Positions 1-8,537 of a DNA stretch of 10,829 bases are shown here, one piece after another. The DNA lies in NCBI GenBank assembly GCA_012798135.1, contig JAAZNU010000313.1, forward strand, positions 1 through 10,829. Direction: 5' to 3'. Each line of letters starts with the position of its first letter. The stretch's first letter is position 1. Origin of the DNA: Veillonellaceae bacterium. GTDB taxonomy: Bacteria > Bacillota_C > Negativicutes > UBA1444. Under the pieces are notes generated by a model that saw nothing but the letters and a program-made list of their open reading frames with translations, was not told where the DNA came from and did not search any database. Made by a program: the position numbers and the translations under genes.

Positions 1-3000
1 AGCGATATCCCAGCGTCTTGGTCTATTCCGAATAAACAAACCGCCTCGACTTTACCTGGTGCATACTACACGTGCTCGAGATGGTATTATAGCGAATCGA
101 TAGACTATGACATATCCGGTTCTATCGACGCGCGATATGAAGCCATCGACATGAATGGGGATGACGTGTTCCGATGGGACACGATCGGATTGGATCGTGT
201 CTTCAGCGCCGTGCTTGATGGAGAGAACGATCTCGTGCGCTTCGATGAGAATGCGAACGGGGTGTTTGAAATGGGAATATTCACGACCACCGGTGATAAT
301 GTCCTCACGGAAGGAGATTTGTCCATCATGTATCGTAATCAATATGAGGAATACCAGAAAGACGAGGACGAGGATGGGATCGTGGAGTACGTGTCGTATA
401 CGTCATTAATGCAAGTTAGTGACCCTATCTCTACCGAGATACTCACCTGGTGGGATCCATTGAAGTATTCTGGTTCAGGCGGGTGGGCGTCTTTTGATTT
501 TATTCCCAACACAACCAAGGATAAACTGTCATGGGGCGAGAAGCTCGATGATAATGAAGATGGGGTGTTTGAGGAAGAAAAGGAATATCTTGACTTGTAT
601 GGGCACGAATTTGACCCCATCGATCTAGAGAATACTTTCGAGACAGTGCGAACGGTTCGACAAGAGACCATCGTCGGAGATATTGTCGGCAATTTCCAGA
701 AGGATGGGGATTATATCGCTCGAGCGAAGTACGGACAAATTTTCCAGGCTTCCGGTCCTGATCTGTCATCTATCCACATCAAGGTTCCCTCGATCATTCC
801 CGACGATATTCCGAAAGCAGCATCTATCGCCGTTAGTATTAGAACATTCGATCCACTGACCGGGGTGATAGGGACCGCGGTATCTTCAATCAAGACATAC
901 ACATATTCAGAATGGATCGGAGCGGCGGATTTGGGAGATGGGTGGCTCGCGGTGGACGTATCTTCCAGCGGGCTATATTTGACCACATCACTGGTTGCCG
1001 GTAATTTTTACGTCCTCTATCTTGAAGGGGCTGGTAATACCGATGGAACAAGTGCTCCTGGAGCCGTGTTTGCTACTCAGAGTCTCGACGGTGATTATGG
1101 TCTTGGCACGCCTCTTGTTGAAGATTACACGCTTGTTGCGACTGACCGGACTTCGGATGCCAGATGCATCGTTGCGCCCAGTTCGCTCACCAATATTTTG
1201 GACGGGGATTGGCAGATTCAAAAACTCACAGGAATGACGATTGTTATGAAATCAGGGAACCGCAAGGGTGAAACATTTACCGTCGTCGATCAAGGACTTT
1301 TCTTGAATTCCATATCCAGTCCAACTCATCTGGTTGATGGATTCTTCTATCTGGACCGGATGGTGGATTCCATAATCGGTGAGAAGGCGGACTTCTATTA
1401 TGAACCACATCTCGTCCTCGCCGATCAAGACATGATCGACGATATGCCCTGGGTGCCTCAAGAAGTATCCGATTCGGGTTATCCCTCCGGGTGGGATGGT
1501 GCGGCGGCGGCCGCTTCGCGAGATCTTGTTTTCAGCATTTCTATGCGCACCAAGGATGAGACCGTTGTACAATCCAGCTCTAGTGCTGTTGCGAGTTCTC
1601 CCATCGATCTTGGTGTTGGTGGATATACGATCTTTGGACAGACGTTCAAGACTGACAGGGAAATGATGGAATATTTCCGATTCGATATAAACACGGCCCC
1701 CGCATCGAGCAGCAATATCTTGCTTAAAGCCTATATCTTCGACACTTCCACCGACTCCGATCTCGATCTGACACCTGATTTCCGCGAAACTTCCGGCACG
1801 CTCAACCCGATAGCCGAAACGGGCGTTTTCAGTTTCTGGGATGCATATATTTCAACCGACACCCAGAAATGGATGGCAATACCACTATTCTGCGATGGAT
1901 TGGATGATACGAAGACTTATGCTATCACTCTCGTGGTGCAAGGCACCGCGGATGGTACTATCAAGTTCGAAACAAAGACCGGTGGTTATTCTGATGGGGA
2001 AGTCGTCGTGAGTGGCACGATATCGGGCACTGTCCCGGACGCATCCTTCAAGATTTCAACCTATGATTCGGAGGACGAGATTCAGACTGTGACCTTCGCC
2101 TCCTCGACGAATTTACTCGTCACTCATCAATCTTGGTATCTGATGGGGGCCGGGAGCTCGGTACAACCTGTCCCGTCCCATTATGGCTTGACATTCATGG
2201 AAGGCGATGTCATTGTCCAAGACGGAGTCACTGTTGTCATAGATCCTCGCCCGACCCAGCCGGATACTGCTCGGCTCTGCGATGATGGAATGATCTATTG
2301 GTACGACTCCAACGGTGACGAGATTTACGAGACGGGGTTCGTGTTCACCAGCGAAACGAAGGAATATTTCGAGATCAACACTTCGCCGAATAGTGATGGG
2401 GTATATGAATACGAGATCGATGAAAGTGGTAATCCTATCTACATGCCAGTTGCTATTGGCTATTTCTTGGATTACAACCTAGATATGAAGATGGATACTG
2501 ATTGGAGGAAATACCGTGACGATTATATGGGCCTGGCCGACGAGTTTTACCCCACGTGGTGGCTGTCGGACGTGGATGCCTACGCTGAAATACGAGGAAT
2601 GGCGTTTGATGATGCGTACCAACAATATGTAGATTCGACGTATGGTAGCGTAGAATGGTGGATATGGACGATAGTGGATATTGCCGTCCAAGGTGCTATT
2701 GCTTATGTAAGCAGTAAATGTGGCCCCGCAAAGCAGATCGTGCAGATGCTGTTGACATTGTTATGGCAAGCAGTCATCAAGCCCGCGATACAGAGCGGTA
2801 TCGATCAATTGACTCAAATGATCGAGAAATGGAAGGTAGTCGCCCGGGATTATCAGCCCGATGACTCGGTACCATATCCCCATACAACCATGTCTATCGT
2901 CGCGAAATACAGGGGTGAATATCCTTCGAGTAGTAATTCGTTCGATCGATGGTGGTATAAGGATTATCTGTATTTCATAGATCTCTCGATTCCATACACC

Positions 3001-6000
3001 GTATCCGAGACAGGATTGTTACAATATTACGAGGCATTGGCATCTCAATCCGCACAAGAGCTAGCGGAGGCAGCTGACTTGCCGATATTCGATGGGAATC
3101 AGAACCAAGCGTTGATATTTGGCATGATGGGCCTCTATCGGGATCTAGATATCGTGCAATTTAATCCACTCAGTGATTTCGATTGGACCACGTTCTGGAA
3201 TCACCCGGACAGCGTAAATCTCGCCTTATTATTGGCCAATTTTGCCCGGGTGTACAATGCTGGCATAACTCCGAGATATCTTAACCGAGTCATGCATGGC
3301 TGGTTCAGATATCACGAGATACCCCTCGTCGAATCTAGGATCAATGCCATCGTCACATCTGAGAGCAATATCCTCGCTGGGGAAGAAGCATACGCGGAAG
3401 ACACATACTACCTCCAGACAATAATCAACGAACGAGGCATCGTCCAGTACCAGCGTAGTGAAAAAGGTCCCTGGTTTGATCTCTTCGCGCCTGCGAAGTC
3501 CATCTATTCGGCAGCGGAGATCTCGTATGGCTGGTTCCCCGTGAAATACAAGTACACCAATACTGATCCGACTTATGATAATCAATTGACATATGGCGAT
3601 ACAAGGAAGCTTACGGGCAACGAGTGGGATGAAGATGAGCCTTGGCATAATCCCGAACTCTTGTATCGACGTACAGATATGCCTTCTACCGGTGGTATCG
3701 CTTACGAGATGGATTACCAGACCACGATGCTCTCGTCGACGTACTATTCGGCATATGATGAGGCATTTAAGTTCAATCCGGACATCCAGAGCAAACGACT
3801 CGAACAACAACTCTGGATAACCATAGCGACCGTCCTTGTCCAGATGGGAGCATCATATGCGGGTGGTGGCAAAGCCGGGTCGCGCGGCGGGTTCGAGCAG
3901 TCCGGCGCCATAGCCAATTATGGTAAAATGAGCGTGGGAATGAAAGCGTTTAGTTTGGCCAAGGAAGTCTTCTGGTCCGTCATCGATGAGATGATCACGG
4001 AGGAAATCATCAGTGGCATTGTCGAAGGCACAATTTGGGCGGCCTTGGAGACATACACAGACCTCGATCCTACGAATATAGGGAGATCCATTTCTGGCGA
4101 TTTCGTCACCACGAATCTCGGCGGGCTTATGCTACAAGGATTCATCGGTTGGATCGCGGAAGAAGTTGGTGAGGCTGGCTCAGAACCCATTGGCAATGGT
4201 ATGAAGAAAGCGTGGACCCGGATCTGCACTGAAGTACAACATCAAATCGATATCAAGTACAAGCCGTATCTCCAGCAAAAGCTCAAGAATTTACCCGATG
4301 GTAGCCAACTCGGCGCGGACGTCATCACCATCGCAAATGACCGGAACGATCTCGATTCTCGTCTCGCCAAGGTGGAAGCAAGAATTTACTCGTACAACAT
4401 GATGCGAAACCTTGCGCCTGTTGCTGCGAAGATCAAGGCAGCTAGTGTAATCAACTATATGCTTGGTCGTACCAAGACTATCGTCAATCGGCAAGCTCGC
4501 CAGTTTTTTGACGGATTATTAGAGAAATTAGCCACCATAGATCATATCAATGATTTTAAAGATAACATGAAGGCAACTATTGCAATAGCTAATGAATTTG
4601 CATCGTCGATCATCAAATCCGGTGGAACTCTCGAAGATATTACATCGAAAGAATTTCTGATGAGAGTTCAGAATGCTCTAGGCAAAGACGGGGCCGATGT
4701 TCTCTTAAACGGGGGTGGTGCTCTGAAGCTTTGGGTTAGAACCTCTACTTCCGATGAAAAGATAATCGTCGACCCTGAGCATTGGGGGATTTTCATTAAT
4801 GCATTGTTTTCTGGAAAATCGACCATTATCGACTTCGGTTTTTCTGATCCTATAAATGCTGGGGGAGCAGCGCGGATAGATCCTCGAAATTTAGCTAGAA
4901 CTGCTCAAAATTTAGAAAATGCTGAGATCTGGGAACTTCCAGAGGTACGACCTGGAGTTAAGATGTCGGTGAGCAGATATTTTTCGAAATTTGTGCTAGG
5001 AACGATAGATTTTACAGATCTGACAAATCAGTTGAATGGCGATTCAGTGCACGATGATCCAATCAAAGAGCAGATAAATGTACGACGAGCCAGAGTCCGG
5101 GATTTATTCGCGACTTTGTACGAGAATGGGAATAACCCCTGGCGTTTATTACCTGATTTGATTGATCGGAAGATACTTGTCGTTGATGGAAATGGCCGGT
5201 TGATTGTGAATCCAGATGTCGTTACAACTCTGCTTTCAGGAGGCACAATCCAATATAAGGATCCAGTTTCTAATGCAATGATGAATATTGTGAATCTGAT
5301 GGGAAATCAAGAGGGGGATGTTCGGGCTGGTGGCTCATATACCATCAGTCTTAACAATTTCTTGGAGCGCATTATGTTTAAGCTTGAACCGAAATCGGTA
5401 CTCGATCCTGTATATGTCAAGGTTTACACGCCTCCTTCTGAGGCGGATGTAAGAGCCACGGGTCGTGCAATCGATAAGGAGTTTGAAAGATCTGTTCGTT
5501 ATATAACCCCTAATGCTCGAAGCATTAGATTATTGGATGAGATGGGATTTAGTACCCGATACACCGCGGCAGGCCAAGTTCGTAGCTCTGGTACTCGTCT
5601 CCTGGAAATAAGTGATTTTCTAAACAATCAAGTCTTTAGAGGTTTTGCGCCATTGCCGAGATCCCTTGTATTTATGCCTTGGTTGATTAAGACCACGGAG
5701 ATTATTGATCGCTTTATGAGTTTCTCTAATGTCAATCACGTTCAAGAGGTAGACAACATCATCAGTTCCGGAGGGGAATTCAAATATGATGAAACTACGC
5801 AGATTCATAAGGGAATGATTGCCAATCCACTTCTCAAGGGATCTAGAACGATTACTACAGATCAGTTATACGGTGAATCATCCCGAGGTTATTCTGATGC
5901 TGTTGGTGATTACATATTTGATAAACTCGTTGCACATGAACAAAAAGCGGTTGATGTTTCCGCGCCGAAATATTGGGCCAGTTCTATTCAAAGTGTCCTT

Positions 6001-8508
6001 CTAGGTTTACTAGTTGCTACATCGAGACCGGGGTTTATAAGGAGAGATTCTAGTTCCACTCTCGCAACTGAATTGGGGGCGATATTGCGGTATGCTCGTT
6101 CTTCAGCTGGAAGTACGAGTAAATTGAAGACATTATATGATACGATTTTGAAAATGCAGAAGCCCTCAGGAGATCTTGCCTCTGTAAAAGATAATGAACG
6201 CCTTCACTTCACTAATCAAGGTCCTGGAGGGGCTCAGACAATTGCTTGGTTGATAAACAAACCAAGAAAAGGAGATGTGGGAGATTGGGCTGTCTTCAAG
6301 CCGAAGGATGTCAATATCGCAACTGGAGGACGGATGGAAATAGATATAACGATTGGTAGAGGAAAGATGGTTGGTGGATCCGTCGTCTTTTCCTCTACAA
6401 CGATAGATACTTTAGGAATTTTGAACAATCTTGACGTTGGACGTCATCCTGTGTTCCTTGAAGTTGGAGAAACTCGATATCTGCCGAAAGAATATGGTAT
6501 TCTACTTGGATTCATGAAGGCTTGTATTCAATCCAATGTTGAATTACCGAATGGGATTCAGGCTGATGCCACGCCTGCATTGCTCGAGGCGTTAGGATTC
6601 GCAAGTCATGAAGGTATTTTGGCGGCTTCGGATGAGGGTAGTGTCCGGTTATCGTTAGCGACAACTGCGCGTACTAGGAACACGTATCAAGCATTATTAA
6701 CCGCACATGAGCGTGATAGCGTCCTTATTCTTGATACTTTTGCTAGATCGTATACCGGTGCTGATCGTGGTTTGCGTAGTAAGACTAGACCATATTTTAT
6801 TGATAACTATGAGGCTCTGGGTGAGATCTCGTTAAAATTTGTGAATGGATATGTCGAGAATAATCCTTTCTATACAGACAAGTTTGGACCCGGAAAATCT
6901 TCTGCGACGGTCTATATAAGGAAGAATGTTGCGAGTTTATATCGCGCTTTTGGAATGAAATTAGATGATGCATATGTAAAAGATATCGAAAAGCGAGTTC
7001 AAGATTTATACGAGAAGGAGCATAAGGTATTTTTCAAATTTACAGAAGCTATAACAGGAGAGGGTTTTATGGATCTTCTAAAGCAAATGGGTTTGCAACA
7101 GCAGAATCCTGATGGGGCTATTGGAAGTCGTTATTTGGATGGACGGGCTTTGAGACATGGTACGGTCGTTGCGTCGATCAGAATGCCTTCCCAAGGTTCC
7201 GTTTTTGAGACTGTTTTGAACAAGATGGCTTCTGATCCCCGTCATCGCGCGATAGGGTCGATCGTTGAGCACATGATAGCTTATGTTCACGAATCAAGTC
7301 AGTCACAATTTTATAATGCTGTTCCTGTGCTGAACGATGTAATGGTGGAGTTTCTTGGCGTTTACGCAAAGGAAATTGTTAGACTTATGTGCCAGTATAA
7401 TCCTGGGATTGAATTGAAAGGAGATGCGGATGCCGTTATCAAAACATTCACTGACAAATTAACGGCCTTGGCCACAAAGTCTTGGGCTGATCTTCAACAA
7501 TTACCTTGGGTTTCGAAAATGATGCAAGATGGTATCATTACTGGTGATACCACGAATTACATCTATGACTCGACATATGTTACTGCTAAGTACGGAGCGC
7601 GACGTGATATCCCGGATTGGGCAATCGATCCAAATGCGCAAGATGTTGCCAAGACCGATCCGACCACAGGTGCACCTATGCATCCCAACGATCTGGTAAA
7701 GGGAAGGTTACTGTCATCGCCAGGTCACGGTGATCATCGTACGGAATTATGCAATGTGGTCGTTCGACTGTGGCTAGAGATGATGACTTCGATGTTAACG
7801 AATGTTCCCGGTATATCAACGGAATTAATAAACAGTCTTCTTGTTTATGATATACCGAGGAATGAATGGATGGGAACAGGATACGATGAGACAAATTATC
7901 GGGCTGCAAATTTAGCTAATATATTTTTAACAGCTCATTATGGTGCTGCTGGCGAGGGTAGTGCTAGAGGATTGAATATTTTACTGAATGTGTATTTCGA
8001 TCTAGTCAATTCTCGTACTCAAGACAGTTATACGGAGATTCTCGCAGGTCTGAACAATCTCATGTTGAGAAAATCTAATGGGCGGGTTTTGAAATATGAA
8101 TATGGCAATTATTATTATGTTGAGGCCTTCTTCCAGAATCCTAGACCCACAGGTTCTCCTCCGGCGCCGAGATATAGCATGGTGCTTAGAATTCCGAAGC
8201 ATTCTGCTGTGGTTGTATCTCGAGGTGTAGGGGTGTATTGGAAGGCCACTGTTGATCTTGCTAGCGGCCACGTCTTGACTTCACTAGGACCGACGATGAG
8301 AATCGAAGACATCCCATTACACATACAAGCAGGTGATATAGACACCTTTTTGGCTGGGTACAGTTCAGCATTTGTCACGGTTCCGATTGGTTTCAGACCA
8401 ATAACGGGTTCGGGACAACGGCCCGTCCAGCAACTGTGGGAGTTATTGACCGTGTTCGGTAATGGAAATCCAAACATAATATTGTACCCTGGAGTAATAT
8501 ACCCTTGA
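1..8508 (+). CDS. Giant calcium-loop surface protein of unknown function, 5' end missing
   Basis: The frame has no stop from base 1 to the TGA at 8506-8508, so the gene starts left of the window; the ATG at 151 is only the first Met visible. The 50 codons before it continue the same aromatic/Asp-rich style and lead straight into a calcium loop. At least 2835 residues are present. Order by residue from base 1: D-x-N-x-D-G-type loops (50-191), a beta-sandwich-like module (about 238-352), a second copy (about 538-677), further loops (769-832), a hydrophobic stretch (884-935), a mixed Trp/Tyr-rich region, a Gly/Ala-rich hydrophobic region (1271-1400), then about 1330 unrecognised residues. Only about nine Cys are present, which suits an exported protein. 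No signal peptide can be judged because the N-terminus is absent. I infer a secreted or cell-surface protein. No enzyme motif was recognised, so the function is unknown. That it is a real gene is near certain. Confidence 0.95.
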   Translation, partial: SDIPASWSIPNKQTASTLPGAYYTCSRWYYSESIDYDISGSIDARYEAIDMNGDDVFRWDTIGLDRVFSAVLDGENDLVRFDENANGVFEMGIFTTTGDNVLTEGDLSIMYRNQYEEYQKDEDEDGIVEYVSYTSLMQVSDPISTEILTWWDPLKYSGSGGWASFDFIPNTTKDKLSWGEKLDDNEDGVFEEEKEYLDLYGHEFDPIDLENTFETVRTVRQETIVGDIVGNFQKDGDYIARAKYGQIFQASGPDLSSIHIKVPSIIPDDIPKAASIAVSIRTFDPLTGVIGTAVSSIKTYTYSEWIGAADLGDGWLAVDVSSSGLYLTTSLVAGNFYVLYLEGAGNTDGTSAPGAVFATQSLDGDYGLGTPLVEDYTLVATDRTSDARCIVAPSSLTNILDGDWQIQKLTGMTIVMKSGNRKGETFTVVDQGLFLNSISSPTHLVDGFFYLDRMVDSIIGEKADFYYEPHLVLADQDMIDDMPWVPQEVSDSGYPSGWDGAAAAASRDLVFSISMRTKDETVVQSSSSAVASSPIDLGVGGYTIFGQTFKTDREMMEYFRFDINTAPASSSNILLKAYIFDTSTDSDLDLTPDFRETSGTLNPIAETGVFSFWDAYISTDTQKWMAIPLFCDGLDDTKTYAITLVVQGTADGTIKFETKTGGYSDGEVVVSGTISGTVPDASFKISTYDSEDEIQTVTFASSTNLLVTHQSWYLMGAGSSVQPVPSHYGLTFMEGDVIVQDGVTVVIDPRPTQPDTARLCDDGMIYWYDSNGDEIYETGFVFTSETKEYFEINTSPNSDGVYEYEIDESGNPIYMPVAIGYFLDYNLDMKMDTDWRKYRDDYMGLADEFYPTWWLSDVDAYAEIRGMAFDDAYQQYVDSTYGSVEWWIWTIVDIAVQGAIAYVSSKCGPAKQIVQMLLTLLWQAVIKPAIQSGIDQLTQMIEKWKVVARDYQPDDSVPYPHTTMSIVAKYRGEYPSSSNSFDRWWYKDYLYFIDLSIPYTVSETGLLQYYEALASQSAQELAEAADLPIFDGNQNQALIFGMMGLYRDLDIVQFNPLSDFDWTTFWNHPDSVNLALLLANFARVYNAGITPRYLNRVMHGWFRYHEIPLVESRINAIVTSESNILAGEEAYAEDTYYLQTIINERGIVQYQRSEKGPWFDLFAPAKSIYSAAEISYGWFPVKYKYTNTDPTYDNQLTYGDTRKLTGNEWDEDEPWHNPELLYRRTDMPSTGGIAYEMDYQTTMLSSTYYSAYDEAFKFNPDIQSKRLEQQLWITIATVLVQMGASYAGGGKAGSRGGFEQSGAIANYGKMSVGMKAFSLAKEVFWSVIDEMITEEIISGIVEGTIWAALETYTDLDPTNIGRSISGDFVTTNLGGLMLQGFIGWIAEEVGEAGSEPIGNGMKKAWTRICTEVQHQIDIKYKPYLQQKLKNLPDGSQLGADVITIANDRNDLDSRLAKVEARIYSYNMMRNLAPVAAKIKAASVINYMLGRTKTIVNRQARQFFDGLLEKLATIDHINDFKDNMKATIAIANEFASSIIKSGGTLEDITSKEFLMRVQNALGKDGADVLLNGGGALKLWVRTSTSDEKIIVDPEHWGIFINALFSGKSTIIDFGFSDPINAGGAARIDPRNLARTAQNLENAEIWELPEVRPGVKMSVSRYFSKFVLGTIDFTDLTNQLNGDSVHDDPIKEQINVRRARVRDLFATLYENGNNPWRLLPDLIDRKILVVDGNGRLIVNPDVVTTLLSGGTIQYKDPVSNAMMNIVNLMGNQEGDVRAGGSYTISLNNFLERIMFKLEPKSVLDPVYVKVYTPPSEADVRATGRAIDKEFERSVRYITPNARSIRLLDEMGFSTRYTAAGQVRSSGTRLLEISDFLNNQVFRGFAPLPRSLVFMPWLIKTTEIIDRFMSFSNVNHVQEVDNIISSGGEFKYDETTQIHKGMIANPLLKGSRTITTDQLYGESSRGYSDAVGDYIFDKLVAHEQKAVDVSAPKYWASSIQSVLLGLLVATSRPGFIRRDSSSTLATELGAILRYARSSAGSTSKLKTLYDTILKMQKPSGDLASVKDNERLHFTNQGPGGAQTIAWLINKPRKGDVGDWAVFKPKDVNIATGGRMEIDITIGRGKMVGGSVVFSSTTIDTLGILNNLDVGRHPVFLEVGETRYLPKEYGILLGFMKACIQSNVELPNGIQADATPALLEALGFASHEGILAASDEGSVRLSLATTARTRNTYQALLTAHERDSVLILDTFARSYTGADRGLRSKTRPYFIDNYEALGEISLKFVNGYVENNPFYTDKFGPGKSSATVYIRKNVASLYRAFGMKLDDAYVKDIEKRVQDLYEKEHKVFFKFTEAITGEGFMDLLKQMGLQQQNPDGAIGSRYLDGRALRHGTVVASIRMPSQGSVFETVLNKMASDPRHRAIGSIVEHMIAYVHESSQSQFYNAVPVLNDVMVEFLGVYAKEIVRLMCQYNPGIELKGDADAVIKTFTDKLTALATKSWADLQQLPWVSKMMQDGIITGDTTNYIYDSTYVTAKYGARRDIPDWAIDPNAQDVAKTDPTTGAPMHPNDLVKGRLLSSPGHGDHRTELCNVVVRLWLEMMTSMLTNVPGISTELINSLLVYDIPRNEWMGTGYDETNYRAANLANIFLTAHYGAAGEGSARGLNILLNVYFDLVNSRTQDSYTEILAGLNNLMLRKSNGRVLKYEYGNYYYVEAFFQNPRPTGSPPAPRYSMVLRIPKHSAVVVSRGVGVYWKATVDLASGHVLTSLGPTMRIEDIPLHIQAGDIDTFLAGYSSAFVTVPIGFRPITGSGQRPVQQLWELLTVFGNGNPNIILYPGVIYP
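148..573 (+). other. Cluster of four calcium-binding-loop motifs in the giant protein
   Basis: Four short acidic loops fit the D-x-[DN]-x-[DN]-G-x-x-E pattern of EF-hand, dockerin and thrombospondin type 3 calcium loops. They are DMNGDDVFRWD at residues 50-60 (the weakest, with Arg at position 9), DENANGVFE at 82-90, DEDEDGIVE at 121-129 and DDNEDGVFE at 183-191. Spacing is irregular (roughly 30-60 residues) and flanking helices of a true EF-hand pair are not obvious. They therefore look like isolated calcium-coordinating loops between beta-strand segments, as in many large exported proteins. Calcium binding is inferred from the pattern only. Confidence 0.7.
712..1056 (+). repeat. Beta-sandwich-like module, copy A, in the giant protein
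   Basis: Residues about 238-352 alternate hydrophobic and polar residues like a jelly-roll or carbohydrate-binding-type sandwich. Landmarks are YGQIFQASGPDLSSIHIKV at the start, an internal strand AVSIRTF followed by a long loop, and WLAVDV, NFYVLYLEG and NTDGT at the end. The same order of landmarks recurs in copy B about 300 residues later, which is the main evidence that this is a discrete module. The fold and any ligand, such as a glycan, are inferred. Confidence 0.5.
1612..2031 (+). repeat. Beta-sandwich-like module, copy B, in the giant protein
   Basis: Residues about 538-677 repeat the layout of copy A. FGQTFKTDREMMEYFRFDI matches the opening strand pair, LKAYIFD the middle strand, and WMAIPL, YAITLVVQG and TADGT the closing strands. 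The inter-strand loop here carries an Asp-rich insert, DTSTDSDLDLTPD (residues 581-593), that resembles a thrombospondin type 3 calcium loop and has no counterpart in copy A. Sequence identity between the copies is low, so they are old duplicates or independently recruited members of one fold family. Confidence 0.5.
2305..2496 (+). other. Second cluster of calcium-loop motifs
   Basis: Three further loops lie just before the first strongly hydrophobic stretch. DSNGDEIYE (residues 769-777) and DYNLDMKMD (824-832) keep Asp at 1 and 5 and Asn at 3. The middle one, PNSDGVYE (796-803), has lost the first Asp but keeps N-x-D-G-x-x-E. Together with the N-terminal cluster they bracket the two beta-sandwich-like modules. 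This suggests calcium stiffens the exported front third of the protein. Confidence 0.6.
2650..2805 (+). other. First hydrophobic, possibly membrane-associated stretch of the giant protein
   Basis: Residues 884-935 contain a Trp-led hydrophobic run (VEWWIWTIVDIAVQGAIAYV), a short turn with Cys, Lys and Pro, and a second run (QIVQMLLTLLWQAVIKPAI) before a charged helix. The pair looks like a helical hairpin. Single Asp and Gln residues inside the runs make a firm transmembrane call unsafe. It marks the change from the beta-rich, calcium-loop front to the helical middle. Confidence 0.4.
3811..4200 (+). other. Gly/Ala-rich hydrophobic region of the giant protein
   Basis: Residues 1271-1400 start with LWITIATVLVQMGASYAGGG, pass through a Gly/Arg/Ser-rich linker, then a helix rich in Ile and Glu (SVIDEMITEEIISGIVEGTI), and end with LGGLMLQGFIGWIAEEVGEA. 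The alternation of glycine-zipper-like segments with amphipathic helices resembles the pre-toxin or translocation regions of very large secreted polymorphic-toxin proteins. That likeness is structural impression only; no conserved motif supports it. Confidence 0.35.
4501..8505 (+). other. Unrecognised C-terminal portion of the giant protein with altered codon use
   Basis: From about residue 1500 the reading frame continues without a break but in a different coding style. In 4201-4500, eight of nine Ile codons are ATC and five of eight Leu codons are CTC. In 4501-4800, Ile is split among ATC, ATT and ATA, and TTA becomes the commonest Leu codon. G+C falls from 146/300 to 120/300, and is 47/120 at 6841-6960. 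The protein here is mixed helix and strand with no strong transmembrane run; YWASSIQSVLLGLLVATS (from residue 1991) is the most hydrophobic piece seen. No Hint, protease, nuclease or ADP-ribosyltransferase motif was found by eye. The last ~100 residues look strand-rich and end in ILYPGVIYP. Confidence 0.6.
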
Positions 8509-8528
8509 TCCCAGGGTCCATTTTTTTT
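8486..8528 (+). terminator. Hairpin plus T8 terminator of the giant gene
   Basis: ACCCTGG at 8486-8492 pairs with CCAGGGT at 8511-8517 across an 18-base loop that contains the stop codon. Eight consecutive T's follow at 8521-8528. A second ACCCT at 8501-8505 can pair instead with AGGGT at 8513-8517 through a 7-base loop, so two mutually exclusive stems share one 3' arm. The T-run alone would suffice as an archaeal terminator. The convergent gene does not obviously use the structure, since no T-run follows the hairpin on the - strand. Confidence 0.6.
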
Positions 8529-8537
8529 GGTTAACTA

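Noticed and set aside
3229..3810. A 193-codon - strand open frame inside the giant gene
   Set aside because: It lies wholly antisense to a well-supported coding region, its protein has no recognisable features, and its openness follows from codon composition on the other strand.
4501..8508. Intein or Hint self-processing domain in the giant protein
   Set aside because: No Cys/Ser block at a plausible splice start and no terminal His-Asn followed by Cys, Ser or Thr was found.
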